Assembly: GCA_021811305.1 (NCBI GenBank)
Contig: JAJZPD010000002.1
Coordinates: 1-30,080 of the forward strand
Source: a bacterium
Lineage (GTDB): Bacteria > Patescibacteriota > Minisyncoccia > UBA6257 > Colwellbacteraceae
DNA: 30,080 nucleotides
Reading direction: 5' to 3'
Positions 16,026 to 22,811 of the stretch are shown in pieces (positions within the stretch are counted from its first letter, which is position 1; every line of letters starts with the position of its first letter). The position numbers and the translations under genes were made by a program. The notes under the pieces were generated by a model. The model worked only from the letters and a program-made list of their open reading frames with translations. It was not told the DNA's origin and made no database searches.

Positions 16026-16100
16026 CTACATAAAGCCAAAGGCGTGAAAATTCCTTGGTCCGACCGTGGAATAGCCGAGGAGGCGATAAAAAAGAATTAA
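16020..16100 (+). pseudogene. Orphan 3' end of a murE-like gene
   Basis: An in-frame 26-codon tail plus TAA encodes PFLHKAKGVKIPWSDRGI and a few more residues, without a start codon. It differs from the tail of the intact gene by silent changes, one Val-to-Ile and the last few codons. It is most simply the displaced original end of murE, left behind when the greA-like/kinase cassette arrived with its own version. The first base lies in the terminator stem. Confidence 0.85.
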
Positions 16101-16432
16101 CCCGTTTTTGCGTTGGCTTTCTCGAAATACCCAATCCACCAAAGAAGCTCTTTTTTAGACGCCGCCTCGTAGACGATCAACGGAAGATATCCGGAATTTT
16201 TCTTATTTCGCCTAATCTCTCGCGCCACATCTTTTATGTCTTCTTTTCTGAATCCGGCGATTATCAAAGCCAGGGCGCCGATCTGATCATCTTTTAGTTT
16301 TAAGATTTTGGAGAATAAATCACCCTCTTCTTTCTTGTTCCATTTTAATCCTCCTCTCCCGGTAAACTTGCTTATCTTTATTGGAACCGATCCGTTCCGA
16401 TTACTCAAAAATTTTACGCCGATGTTTTTCAT
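16097..16432 (-). CDS. Hypothetical 111-residue basic protein
   Basis: MKNIGVKFLSNRNGSVPIK... ending WWIGYFEKANAKTG. It is rich in Lys and Ile with normal globular composition, has no membrane segment or signal peptide, and contains a central helical region (DQIGALALIIAGFRKEDIKD). I do not recognise a family. No clear Shine-Dalgarno or promoter is seen. It converges on the orphan murE tail and shares its stop region. It looks like a real gene from composition, but there is no homology evidence. Confidence 0.55.
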   Translation of the reverse strand: MKNIGVKFLSNRNGSVPIKISKFTGRGGLKWNKKEEGDLFSKILKLKDDQIGALALIIAGFRKEDIKDVAREIRRNKKNSGYLPLIVYEAASKKELLWWIGYFEKANAKTG

Positions 16433-16446
16433 ATTAGATAAAGAAA

Positions 16447-16475
16447 AGATAGGGCGGTTTATAGACGCGCCCGGG
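16447..16475 (-). terminator. Possible terminator after the 62-residue peptide gene
   Basis: On minus, GGGCG and CGCCC form a short stem around an 11-nt loop and are followed by TATCTTTTCTTT. It is weaker than the other terminators listed. Positions here may be off by one base. Confidence 0.45.
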
Positions 16476-16485
16476 TCGTTTTTGA

Positions 16486-16674
16486 TTATTTTGGGGGAGG
16501 ATGGATGTCACGCATGGATGGAGCGTGTTTTGGTCCGGAGATCTTCAAGTCGCTGTTATGAGGCTGGTCGCGCTTACCTGCGTCGTTAGTGTGATAGGTA
16601 TCGGTATGGGTGGGTCCGAGTATCGGCTTCTGGCTTTCGTTTGTAGGGTGCTCGCGTCCGGTTTTCCAGGGCAT
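16486..16674 (-). CDS. Small Pro/His-rich peptide (62 residues)
   Basis: Starts MPWKTGREHPTNESQKPILG and ends APSMRDIHPPPK. It is strongly hydrophilic, rich in His, Pro, Lys, Asp and Thr, with no Cys and no membrane segment. The ATG at 16674 has a near-perfect Shine-Dalgarno (AAAGGAGGG) and an extended -10 TGGTATAAT upstream, with a weak hairpin after the stop. That set of signals supports a real expressed unit, although the composition is unlike a folded protein. The function is unknown; it could be a regulator, a secreted peptide or a modified-peptide precursor. Confidence 0.6.
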   Translation of the reverse strand: MPWKTGREHPTNESQKPILGPTHTDTYHTNDAGKRDQPHNSDLKISGPKHAPSMRDIHPPPK

Positions 16675-16707
16675 CTTCAACCCTCCTTTCCGGTGCAGAT
16701 TGTTTAT

Positions 16708-16716
16708 ATTATACCA
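16708..16716 (-). promoter_or_regulatory. Extended -10 promoter of the 62-residue peptide gene
   Basis: Minus strand TGGTATAAT gives a perfect -10 (16708-16713) with the TG extension. The start codon is 33 nt downstream, after a strong Shine-Dalgarno. No good -35 is visible. It is divergent from the -10 of the DUF6624-like gene at 16756. Confidence 0.6.
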
Positions 16717-16755
16717 GAATGGCAGGAAACCGCTTTCCTCTTCCAGAGGTCGTAA

Positions 16756-16761
16756 TATAAT
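16756..16761 (+). promoter_or_regulatory. -10 box for the DUF6624-like gene
   Basis: A perfect TATAAT lies 2 nt before the ATG at 16764 and 14 nt before the ATG at 16776. Transcription from it would begin near 16768, so only the second ATG would be in the mRNA. There is no clear -35. Confidence 0.45.
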
Positions 16762-16775
16762 AAATGCACGAGAGT

Positions 16776-17330
16776 ATGAACCACGCTTTAGCAAGAAAGA
16801 TAAACTTGATGGCTAGGCGGGATCTGAGTTTCCAGAAGCTTCTATGGGAAAAAGTTGACGGCGCGGATGAGGCGGCGTATCAAAAAATCACCGATAAGAA
16901 CACCGAGAAGCTTAAGAAAATAGTAAAAGAGCACGGGTGGCCTACGGTATCGTTGGTCGGCAAGAAAGCCAGCTACAACGCTTGGCTCATCGCTCAGCAC
17001 TCGAACAACGACAGAGCTTTCCAGCGCAAGGCTAGGGGGATATTGATTAAAATAAATAAGAGTAATCCCGGAGAGATAAATAAAACTCACATCGCCTACC
17101 TTACGGATAGATTACTGATCGCCCAAGGAAAACCGCAGAAATTCGGGACTCAATTTAAATTTAATAAGAAAGGCGAGTTGAAGGTGCGGCAGATTAAAAA
17201 TAGGCGAGGAGTGGATACGCTGAGAAGAAAATATAATTTACCACCCTTAAAAGACTATCTTGATGACGCCAGAAAATTTAGCGAAGAGTTAAAGAAGAAA
17301 GAACTTTTGCAAAAATCGAGGAAGCGTTAA
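16776..17330 (+). CDS. DUF6624-like protein
   Basis: 184 residues from the ATG at 16776 (188 from the ATG at 16764). I prefer the second start because of the position of the -10 box. The core KEHGWPTVSLVGKKASYNAWLIAQHSNNDRAFQ, given here only for its HGWP and AQHS motifs, is the conserved block of DUF6624. A Lys-rich C-terminus follows, with IAYLTDRLLIAQGKPQKFGT. It is cytoplasmic by sequence. The family has no established function. It is well separated from its neighbours. Confidence 0.75.
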   Translation: MNHALARKINLMARRDLSFQKLLWEKVDGADEAAYQKITDKNTEKLKKIVKEHGWPTVSLVGKKASYNAWLIAQHSNNDRAFQRKARGILIKINKSNPGEINKTHIAYLTDRLLIAQGKPQKFGTQFKFNKKGELKVRQIKNRRGVDTLRRKYNLPPLKDYLDDARKFSEELKKKELLQKSRKR

Positions 17331-17385
17331 AGAAAGCGGCCCCAATGTAAGTAGAGGGTATTTTACTTTTCCACACCTTCTTTTG

Positions 17386-17394
17386 TGATATACT
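17386..17394 (+). promoter_or_regulatory. Extended -10 promoter for the 17410 gene pair
   Basis: TGATATACT gives an extended -10 (TG plus TATACT at 17389-17394), 15 nt before the ATG at 17410. There is no clear -35. Confidence 0.45.
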
Positions 17395-17409
17395 AAACAT
17401 ATAAAAAAC

Positions 17410-17979
17410 ATGCCGCCAGAGACGCAGGTTAAAAATGACCCAACGCTAGTAATCGTATTAATCGTTTCGGCTTTGATTATCGCCGGTGCGTTGGTTTATG
17501 TTTATGTCTTCCACGACAACTTCCCCGGCTATATGTTTTCGTTCAATCGCCCCGGCCCATGTGCGGTTCTGCCGGCCAAGTATTGCGATCAGGGCCAGCC
17601 GGTGACTTATCCCGACAACCAGACATATCTTGGGTTTAACGTTCCGAGTAGCACGATAATTTACGCGCCATTTGCCGGAAAGTTCAGCGCCAGCGGTGTG
17701 GCCGTCAGTAATCCTAGTCTTAATGTTTACGGCTTTGTCGCAAATAGACCCGAACCAAATGCTACTGGGACCACGTTTTTCTTCACCGGCGAATTTAAGC
17801 CTCTGATAAAGTCGGGAAGCGAGGTTGGCGTTGGCCAGCCAATCGCCGAATCGGACGGCTACATTATCGACCAGGTCAGCAATTCCAGCCTGCTGATAAA
17901 CTTCCAGGACGTGAACGCCGAAGGACTCGGATCCATCGATCAGAATATTTTAAACAGCTATTTTAAGACACAGAAATAA
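17410..17979 (+). CDS. Single-pass envelope protein with M23/lipoyl-like beta domain, paralog 1
   Basis: 189 residues. A membrane helix at about 13-34 (LVIVLIVSALIIAGALVYVYV) is followed by an external domain. It contains CAVLPAKYCDQGQP, LGFNVPSSTIIYAPFAGKF and a C-terminal IKSGSEVGVGQPIAESDGY. The YAPFAGKF ... G..vg.GqpIa pattern resembles the short-strand beta fold of M23 peptidases and lipoyl/biotin carriers. No H-x-H or catalytic metal site is present, so it is probably not an enzyme. Two Cys may pair. The paralog at 17983 starts 3 bp after its stop. The role is unknown. Confidence 0.7.
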   Translation: MPPETQVKNDPTLVIVLIVSALIIAGALVYVYVFHDNFPGYMFSFNRPGPCAVLPAKYCDQGQPVTYPDNQTYLGFNVPSSTIIYAPFAGKFSASGVAVSNPSLNVYGFVANRPEPNATGTTFFFTGEFKPLIKSGSEVGVGQPIAESDGYIIDQVSNSSLLINFQDVNAEGLGSIDQNILNSYFKTQK

Positions 17980-17982
17980 CCA

Positions 17983-18606
17983 ATGCCGAAGAAACAAAAG
18001 CGTGCCGTAATTTTTCTTATAGTCTTCATAGTCATCGTCGCCGGAGCGGTCGGATACAGTATTTGGGCCAACAGGGCGAAAGCTCCGACGGTTGGTATTG
18101 GCGCGCAGCCAAGCGCCGTTAGCCAGCAGACGACAACCACGGCCATAGGAACAGCTCCCGGACTTAGCACTTGCGTCATTTTGGACCAGCAGTACTGCGA
18201 CCAAGCGAAGTTGGGCGGGAAAAGCGGCGGCTATTATATAGGTTTTAATTTGCCGCCGAGTACCAAGATTTATGCGCCGTTCGACGGGGTGTTTATAACA
18301 TCCGGCAATCTGGGCCAGGTAAAAATAAATGGGGTAAATTATCAGGCCGGAACTTTAAATCTAACTTCCATTATGCCGCCCAATGAGTACAACCCGACAA
18401 CCTCAACTCCACAATTCATAGTGTATGCCGCATTCACACCGGAGTCGGATAAAAGCGTTAAAAGAGGAGAATTGTTAGGCGAGGTGGGAAACCAAAAAAT
18501 GGGTAACTACAACCTGATAGTTTATTTTAACACCTATAATACACAAGCTAAGTATTTTACATTCAGCGATTTAAGTTTAGCAAAACAATACTTCCCTAAT
18601 CTTTGA
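17983..18606 (+). CDS. Single-pass envelope protein with M23/lipoyl-like beta domain, paralog 2
   Basis: 207 residues. A membrane helix at about 7-27 (AVIFLIVFIVIVAGAVGYSIW), a Thr/Gln-rich linker, then CVILDQQYCDQ, IGFNLPPSTKIYAPFDGVF and VKRGELLGEVGNQK. These line up with paralog 1 position by position (CDQ, GFN-P-ST-IYAPF-G, K-G). It lies 3 bp after paralog 1, so they are one operon and a tandem duplication. The catalytic residues of M23 peptidases are absent. It may bind a cell-wall ligand or scaffold an envelope complex (inference). Confidence 0.7.
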   Translation: MPKKQKRAVIFLIVFIVIVAGAVGYSIWANRAKAPTVGIGAQPSAVSQQTTTTAIGTAPGLSTCVILDQQYCDQAKLGGKSGGYYIGFNLPPSTKIYAPFDGVFITSGNLGQVKINGVNYQAGTLNLTSIMPPNEYNPTTSTPQFIVYAAFTPESDKSVKRGELLGEVGNQKMGNYNLIVYFNTYNTQAKYFTFSDLSLAKQYFPNL

Positions 18607-18638
18607 TTTTTTAACCAACAACTTTATTAGTATAAAAC

Positions 18639-18760
18639 ATGCTTAACATCGACAGTAATAGCCACGGCCTTCAGGCCGAGGGTTAAACCAACTTCTCCAG
18701 TGCCCGTTAGGCAGAAGAAAGCAAAACACAAGCCGCGGGATTTAGCTTGTGGTTGTTGAC
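18639..18760 (+). pseudogene. Possible relic of a TnpB (IS200/IS605) 3' end with its terminal hairpin
   Basis: One frame reads DSNSHGLQAEG, stop, TNFSSAR, stop, AEESKTQAAGFSLW, which resembles the C-terminus of TnpB proteins broken by stops. CACGGCCTTCAGGCCGAGGG and the hairpin CACAAGC...GCTTGTG (around 18728-18752) resemble the structured right end and guide-RNA scaffold of such elements. No transposase remains in the window. Short and degenerate, so tentative. Confidence 0.4.
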
Positions 18761-18791
18761 AAATATATTAAATTTAAAGTTAACTTTAAAT
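18756..18791 (+). promoter_or_regulatory. Possible promoter and palindromic operator of the Gly-rich peptide gene
   Basis: A consensus -35 TTGACA lies at 18756-18761. Where the -10 should be there is a perfect 20-bp palindrome, ATTTAAAGTT-AACTTTAAAT (18772-18791). A -10 is not clear (TTAACT at 18780 is the best). An operator overlapping the promoter would allow repression (inference). Confidence 0.45.
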
Positions 18792-18820
18792 AACTTCTTA
18801 AGAAAGGAGATCTGAACCTT

Positions 18821-18943
18821 ATGTCTGATGAGAAGGACAAGGGCGGCTCCGGCGGTCACGGAACTGGACGGGGCGGCTCCGGCGGTCAGTCCGGCGGTCA
18901 CGGTGGCAGCACCGGCGGCGGCACTGGGACGCGCGGCAAGTAG
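18821..18943 (+). CDS. Gly-rich 40-residue peptide
   Basis: MSDEKDK, then repeats of GGSGGHG / GGSGGQSGGHGG ending TGTRGK. Over half of the residues are Gly, with Ser, His and Thr, and no Cys or hydrophobic residues. The ATG follows AAAGGAG with good spacing, and a perfect 30-bp palindrome follows the stop by 18 bp, so it is a complete expression unit. Composition recalls Gly-rich secreted or modified peptides (microcin-like) or a flexible tail protein. A C39-like peptidase gene follows. Any processing link to that peptidase is inference. Confidence 0.65.
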   Translation: MSDEKDKGGSGGHGTGRGGSGGQSGGHGGSTGGGTGTRGK

Positions 18944-18961
18944 CGCTCCTTCAGTCTCGTT

Positions 18962-18991
18962 GGGGGGTTAGCTGAATTCAGCTAACCCCCC
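18962..18991. terminator. Perfect 30-bp palindrome after the Gly-rich gene
   Basis: GGGGGGTTAGCTGAA and its exact reverse complement abut at a GAATTC centre. It would form a very stable hairpin but lacks a T-tract on plus. It probably ends or stabilises the Gly-rich transcript, and it separates it from the C39-like gene. Confidence 0.65.
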
Positions 18992-19021
18992 CCTCATTAT
19001 TAATATAACCTCTTGAGTTAT

Positions 19022-19702
19022 ATGCTCGACATCCCTTTTTTTTCTAATACAAAAGATAACTTACACTGCGAGCAAGCATGTCTTAAATCCTTACTTAAGT
19101 TTTATTTCCCTGAAAGAAATTATAGTTTTAGTTTTTTAGACAAAAACACTTTTCACAAAAAAGGAAAATGGACTTGGGATACGGGAGGACTCATTCTTCT
19201 TGCTAAACTCGGGATCAGGTCAATTTATATTTCGAATTTCGACTATAGGAGTTTTTTCTTAAAAGGAGAGGAATATTTACGTGGCATTTGGAGCGACGAA
19301 GTGTATCGCGCGCAAAGGAAATATTCCGATCTTAAGGCTGAACAAAAACGCGCCGGCGTGTTAATTAATAATAATTACATTAAGCTGAAAAAACGCGCTG
19401 CCAGCATAAATGATATCCGCACTCTTTTTAAAAGAGGATATATATTAATGGTTCAGGTTAACCCATTTGTGCTAGATGGGATAAATAAATATGGATCGCA
19501 TTTGGTTCTTGTTACTGATATAAGCGAAAGATATGTAATCTTTCATGATCCCGGTTTGCCCCCGCACCCAAATCGCAAGGTGCCGGTAAGTAAGTTTCTC
19601 GAAAGCATGGAGTATCCGACTAAAGGATCCGCTACTATCATAGCAACGAAGCGGGATACAAAAGCGACAGTAAATAAAAACAGGGTTAGGCGTGGGTATT
19701 GA
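19022..19702 (+). CDS. C39-like cysteine peptidase family protein
   Basis: About 226 residues from the ATG at 19022 (the frame opens at a TTG, 19013). The putative nucleophile region is NLHCEQACLKSLLKFYFPE (Cys16 and Cys20). GKWTWDTGGLILLAKLGI and NFDYRSF follow. The C-terminal half has the C39-type His/Asp block GSHLVLVTDISERYVIFHDPG. This layout (hCxQA ... kGxWtW ... GxhxVxv ... hDPG) is one I associate with C39-like proteins of CPR bacteria and archaea. No signal peptide or membrane segment is present, so it acts inside the cell. Substrate unknown. TATAAC at 19004 may be its -10. Confidence 0.72.
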   Translation: MLDIPFFSNTKDNLHCEQACLKSLLKFYFPERNYSFSFLDKNTFHKKGKWTWDTGGLILLAKLGIRSIYISNFDYRSFFLKGEEYLRGIWSDEVYRAQRKYSDLKAEQKRAGVLINNNYIKLKKRAASINDIRTLFKRGYILMVQVNPFVLDGINKYGSHLVLVTDISERYVIFHDPGLPPHPNRKVPVSKFLESMEYPTKGSATIIATKRDTKATVNKNRVRRGY

Positions 19703-19724
19703 CAAAATCTTAATTTATTGTCAA
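19698..19724. promoter_or_regulatory. Inverted repeat upstream of envelope paralog 3
   Basis: ATTGACA and TGTCAAT form a 7-bp inverted repeat with 13 bp between. The left arm contains a consensus -35 TTGACA, but no good -10 follows at 16-18 bp. It may be an operator or a weak hairpin after the C39-like gene, which stops at 19702. Confidence 0.35.
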
Positions 19725-19778
19725 TCTTATACCAGAATCTTGAACCACACATGATCCTGATGAAAGGGGGTCGCCGGA

Positions 19779-20522
19779 ATGGCGATCAAGAATCGTGGCC
19801 GAAATGGCAGCGTGACCTTGGCTCCGAAGTGGGGGTTCAACTGGATCCTCCTGGCGGCCGTGGCAATACTATTCGTAGTCGGCGTTTCAACAATGTCGAC
19901 GTGGGGCAGGCTTTTTAACCATGTTACCATCACGGTGCCGGTTTCTAAACCGACACAGGTACACACTACTAAGCCTCCAGTAACCAAGCCCACGACTCCA
20001 ACGCAACCGACGAAGCCAACTCAACCAACCCAGACCTTTTCAGCAAATCCGACAACCGTCGGCGAGGTGATCTTCGGTTCCTATTGGATGAAGGGTAAAC
20101 TGTACTACGACGGAACGTATTACACACTACTCTTCACTCTCCCAAAAGGAGCGGAACTACGAACGCCGTTCGCTGGGACAATGATCGAGATTCGTAATAC
20201 TGATCCAGGCACTTCTTCGGGGTTTTCTCTCTTTCCGTCTCCAGATTTACTTCAATCTGGCGGTGGAAATAGTGCGTTCTACGCAGGAGATTCTCTGAAG
20301 TTCTTGGTGACAAACAACCAAGTGGTGAGTGCAGGTCAGACTATTGCGACAGTCGTTGCCCCAACAACCGTGGTTGAGATACGTGGTCAGAAACTCGGTG
20401 GAAACATCGTGGTTGGATACGGAGCCACAACGCCCTCAGACCCCCACACCTACACCTATACCTCCGTTAAGGTGTTGGAAGAAGCCTTCCCCTACGTTAA
20501 GGATCTCGTGTCCGGCAAGTAG
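19779..20522 (+). CDS. Single-pass envelope protein with M23/lipoyl-like beta domain, paralog 3
   Basis: 247 residues. Membrane helix at about 20-40 (WILLAAVAILFVVGVSTM), a Thr/Pro/Gln-rich spacer (about 55-90), then a domain with YYTLLFTLPKGAELRTPFAGTMIEI and VVSAGQTIATVVAP. The spacing of LP..ae-rTPFaG and v..GqtIa matches paralogs 1 and 2, although the identity is low and the two Cys are lost. The spacer suggests a domain held away from the membrane. AAAGGGGG lies 8 nt before the ATG, and a strong terminator follows 8 bp after the stop. Confidence 0.68.
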   Translation: MAIKNRGRNGSVTLAPKWGFNWILLAAVAILFVVGVSTMSTWGRLFNHVTITVPVSKPTQVHTTKPPVTKPTTPTQPTKPTQPTQTFSANPTTVGEVIFGSYWMKGKLYYDGTYYTLLFTLPKGAELRTPFAGTMIEIRNTDPGTSSGFSLFPSPDLLQSGGGNSAFYAGDSLKFLVTNNQVVSAGQTIATVVAPTTVVEIRGQKLGGNIVVGYGATTPSDPHTYTYTSVKVLEEAFPYVKDLVSGK

Positions 20523-20529
20523 CCGGCAG

Positions 20530-20565
20530 GGGCCACATCTCATAGATGTGGCCCGTTTCTTTTTT
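20530..20565 (+). terminator. Intrinsic terminator after envelope paralog 3
   Basis: GGGCCACATCT (20530-20540) pairs perfectly with AGATGTGGCCC (20544-20554) around CAT, followed by GTTTCTTTTTT. Confidence 0.92.
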
Positions 20566-20578
20566 AAAGGTTGTTTTG

Positions 20579-20584
20579 TATAAT
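20579..20584 (+). promoter_or_regulatory. -10 box for the large Cys-rich secreted protein gene
   Basis: Perfect TATAAT, 19 nt before the ATG at 20604. It starts just after the T-tract of the preceding terminator. No clear -35. Confidence 0.5.
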
Positions 20585-20603
20585 TCTAACAAAATTAAAT
20601 ACC

Positions 20604-22811
20604 ATGGGATTGTTAAAAAGTAAGTTTTTCTGGTTCTCTTTATTCTTATTTTCAACTCTTACCCTTTCCGCGTTTATTTTTTCAAAAGGCGCTTATGCAT
20701 ATGTGTCCTGCGATGCCTTTGATGGATCTTGCAAAATCCTTTCTCCGGGAAATTATACCGTTTGCACGCCTTCCATAGGGCAGTGCAATCCGGAAGCTTT
20801 TGCCGGCCAGACCTGCAACAACGGGCCGACAAACACAAACTCCAATTCTTGCGGAACCCCTTGTTTGCAAGGAAATCCATGGACTAGATACAAATCAGTT
20901 TGCGTTGTTGATTCAACTAATCCGAGCCCAGTGGGAAATAGTGCAATATGTGGGTATATTATTACTCAAACACTGGTTTGTTCCACCGCAGACAAGTACC
21001 AACCTAACTCGGTATACCCAAACGGGGTCAGCTCTATATTAGACGCGGGAACCTGCAGTTGCGGTGTAGGCGGGGCATATAAGGCTTGTTGCGGATATGA
21101 TCCATCGACCGGGGTGTACTCGCAAAATGTGAAGGCTATCAAATCTCAGGTTAGCCAACTTCCGTATCCAGCTGACGGGAATTGCCCCGGAAGTTACGTG
21201 GATAGTAATGGCGTTACTGAATCTGTCAAAACAACCTCGCCTGGCGTCACCTCCTGCCAGACGCCTCCGCAGCCCTCTTCATATTCTTTCTCCGTGTATT
21301 CCGACCCTTCGGGAATCTCCATAGACACCTCTCTCTGGGGGGAGTCAAAAACATCGTTTACCAAAACCACAACTAACACTTCAGTTTCTTTTTCTGCGCC
21401 GGCCACATTAACTATCGGCGGGCAAACATACAGTTTTTCGTATTGGAATTACGGAACCAACAGGGTGACGTCTTCGTCGATATCCGACCTAAGTTTGAAG
21501 GTGTTCTCGTCCGCATCCGCGTATTACGTTACGAGCACAAAATATTATTACTGCAAAACTCCGCTGGGTGGTCCGAACGTTTGCACCCAGACTTCCAAGT
21601 TGTACCCCAGCGTAACCGCCTGCCAAAACGCCTTAACGGCAGTTTCCAGCACCGGAATTTGTTATCCCACCCAAAACGCCTGCCAGCAAGATCCGCAGTG
21701 CGCTACTGTATCTCCCGCCACTTATTACTACTGTAGCAGCAATTCCTGCGTTTCTGGGAAATTTTCCAGCATTTCCGCGTGCAACGCGGCTAACGGTACC
21801 TGCTATACCAGCGCCTCATGCAATTCGGCCTGCGGCTCGGCCACTCCTCCGCCGGCAAATACCGGAAACGACGTCTCTATAAATAGGTTCACGGTGAATG
21901 GCGTAAGCGCGGGATCGCCAACTCTAGCTTGCATTCCGGTAAACGGAGTCGGGTTGAACGATACTCTGTCGTGGAGCGCAACGGCGTCCAATTCCTGCAG
22001 TAACTACACTCCTCAGCCGGTAACCGACTGTAAACCCGGTGGCGGAACGCAGACCGTTGGCTGGAGCTTATCTTTACCTTTGTCCAACCCCGGTACCTGC
22101 TCGGTTAAGTCTTCCAGCGGCTGGTCATCCTCCGCCTCGTTTACCAACCAAGGTTCGGGCTCTTTCTCACCTCCAGTTCCGGCAAACAGCACTGATTACA
22201 CTCTGACCTGCACCAGAGACCCATATACCTGCACCTGGACCAGGCCGTCGTGGCAGGAGGTTCAGACTACTGTATGCGACAGCAGTGGAAAGAATTGCGT
22301 GCCGACTTCGACTTGTGAATACACCGGAACCGTTTCCGTCAACCAGCCGACAAATCAAATAAACTCCTCGTCGCAAAGCGAATCCAATACTCTCGCGGTC
22401 ATCCAGCCGCCGATAATTAGTGGCTTTACCGCAAATCCGGAGAATATACTTATTCACAAGTCTACTTACTTTACGTGGGAAGTTCCTCTCACTAACTCCG
22501 ACTCGCCTTTGCGAACGGTTCCCACTAATTATCTTGCCTACCCCGGAGGCGCTACTAATAATTACCCGGGATGGCCATTAAACTCAACGCCATCCATGCC
22601 AATCAATAGCGGTCAGGTTTCGGTAACGCCCTTGTCCAACACGACCTATACCTTAACTGTCCGTAACCAATACTCCCAGAACCCGAGCTGTTATGCCGAA
22701 ACTTCTCAGCGGGCAACCGTCAACGTTTACCAGTCCAACCTGCAGGAATCCAATCCCGCGGCGCTAATCGAGAACGCTTTCGGAAGCTTTTTGAAGAAGT
22801 TGGGGATATAG
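20604..22811 (+). CDS. Large secreted Cys-rich, Ser/Thr-rich surface protein
   Basis: 735 residues from the ATG at 20604. The signal peptide is LLKSKFFWFSLFLFSTLTL, cut near AYA. The mature chain is rich in Cys, Ser, Thr, Tyr and Pro. Residues about 310-430 hold repeat units in which a YYYC motif is followed by regularly spaced Cys (CQNALTAVSSTGIC, CNAANGTC). Two stretches resemble Ig-like/PKD-type domains (VSINRFTVNGVSAGSPTL and ISGFTANPENILI ... TTYTLTV). The C-terminal end, LIENAFGSFLKKLGI, is an amphipathic helix, and no LPXTG or membrane anchor is seen. Probably an extracellular adhesin or surface filament protein for contact with a host cell (inference). No clear family. Confidence 0.75.
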   Translation: MGLLKSKFFWFSLFLFSTLTLSAFIFSKGAYAYVSCDAFDGSCKILSPGNYTVCTPSIGQCNPEAFAGQTCNNGPTNTNSNSCGTPCLQGNPWTRYKSVCVVDSTNPSPVGNSAICGYIITQTLVCSTADKYQPNSVYPNGVSSILDAGTCSCGVGGAYKACCGYDPSTGVYSQNVKAIKSQVSQLPYPADGNCPGSYVDSNGVTESVKTTSPGVTSCQTPPQPSSYSFSVYSDPSGISIDTSLWGESKTSFTKTTTNTSVSFSAPATLTIGGQTYSFSYWNYGTNRVTSSSISDLSLKVFSSASAYYVTSTKYYYCKTPLGGPNVCTQTSKLYPSVTACQNALTAVSSTGICYPTQNACQQDPQCATVSPATYYYCSSNSCVSGKFSSISACNAANGTCYTSASCNSACGSATPPPANTGNDVSINRFTVNGVSAGSPTLACIPVNGVGLNDTLSWSATASNSCSNYTPQPVTDCKPGGGTQTVGWSLSLPLSNPGTCSVKSSSGWSSSASFTNQGSGSFSPPVPANSTDYTLTCTRDPYTCTWTRPSWQEVQTTVCDSSGKNCVPTSTCEYTGTVSVNQPTNQINSSSQSESNTLAVIQPPIISGFTANPENILIHKSTYFTWEVPLTNSDSPLRTVPTNYLAYPGGATNNYPGWPLNSTPSMPINSGQVSVTPLSNTTYTLTVRNQYSQNPSCYAETSQRATVNVYQSNLQESNPAALIENAFGSFLKKLGI

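Noticed and set aside
16308..16589. 93-residue plus-strand frame overlapping the 111- and 62-residue minus genes
   Set aside because: It lacks a ribosome site and promoter, and covers the possible minus-strand terminator; the minus frames have better composition and signals.
18707..18901. 64-residue frame antisense to the Gly-rich peptide
   Set aside because: It has no ribosome site and crosses the promoter region; the plus-strand peptide has a clear Shine-Dalgarno and fits the terminator-like palindrome.
18821..18943. Calling the Gly-rich peptide a microcin B17-type precursor
   Set aside because: No Cys, few Ser and no McbB/C/D-type cyclodehydratase genes are present; only the Gly-rich composition is shared.
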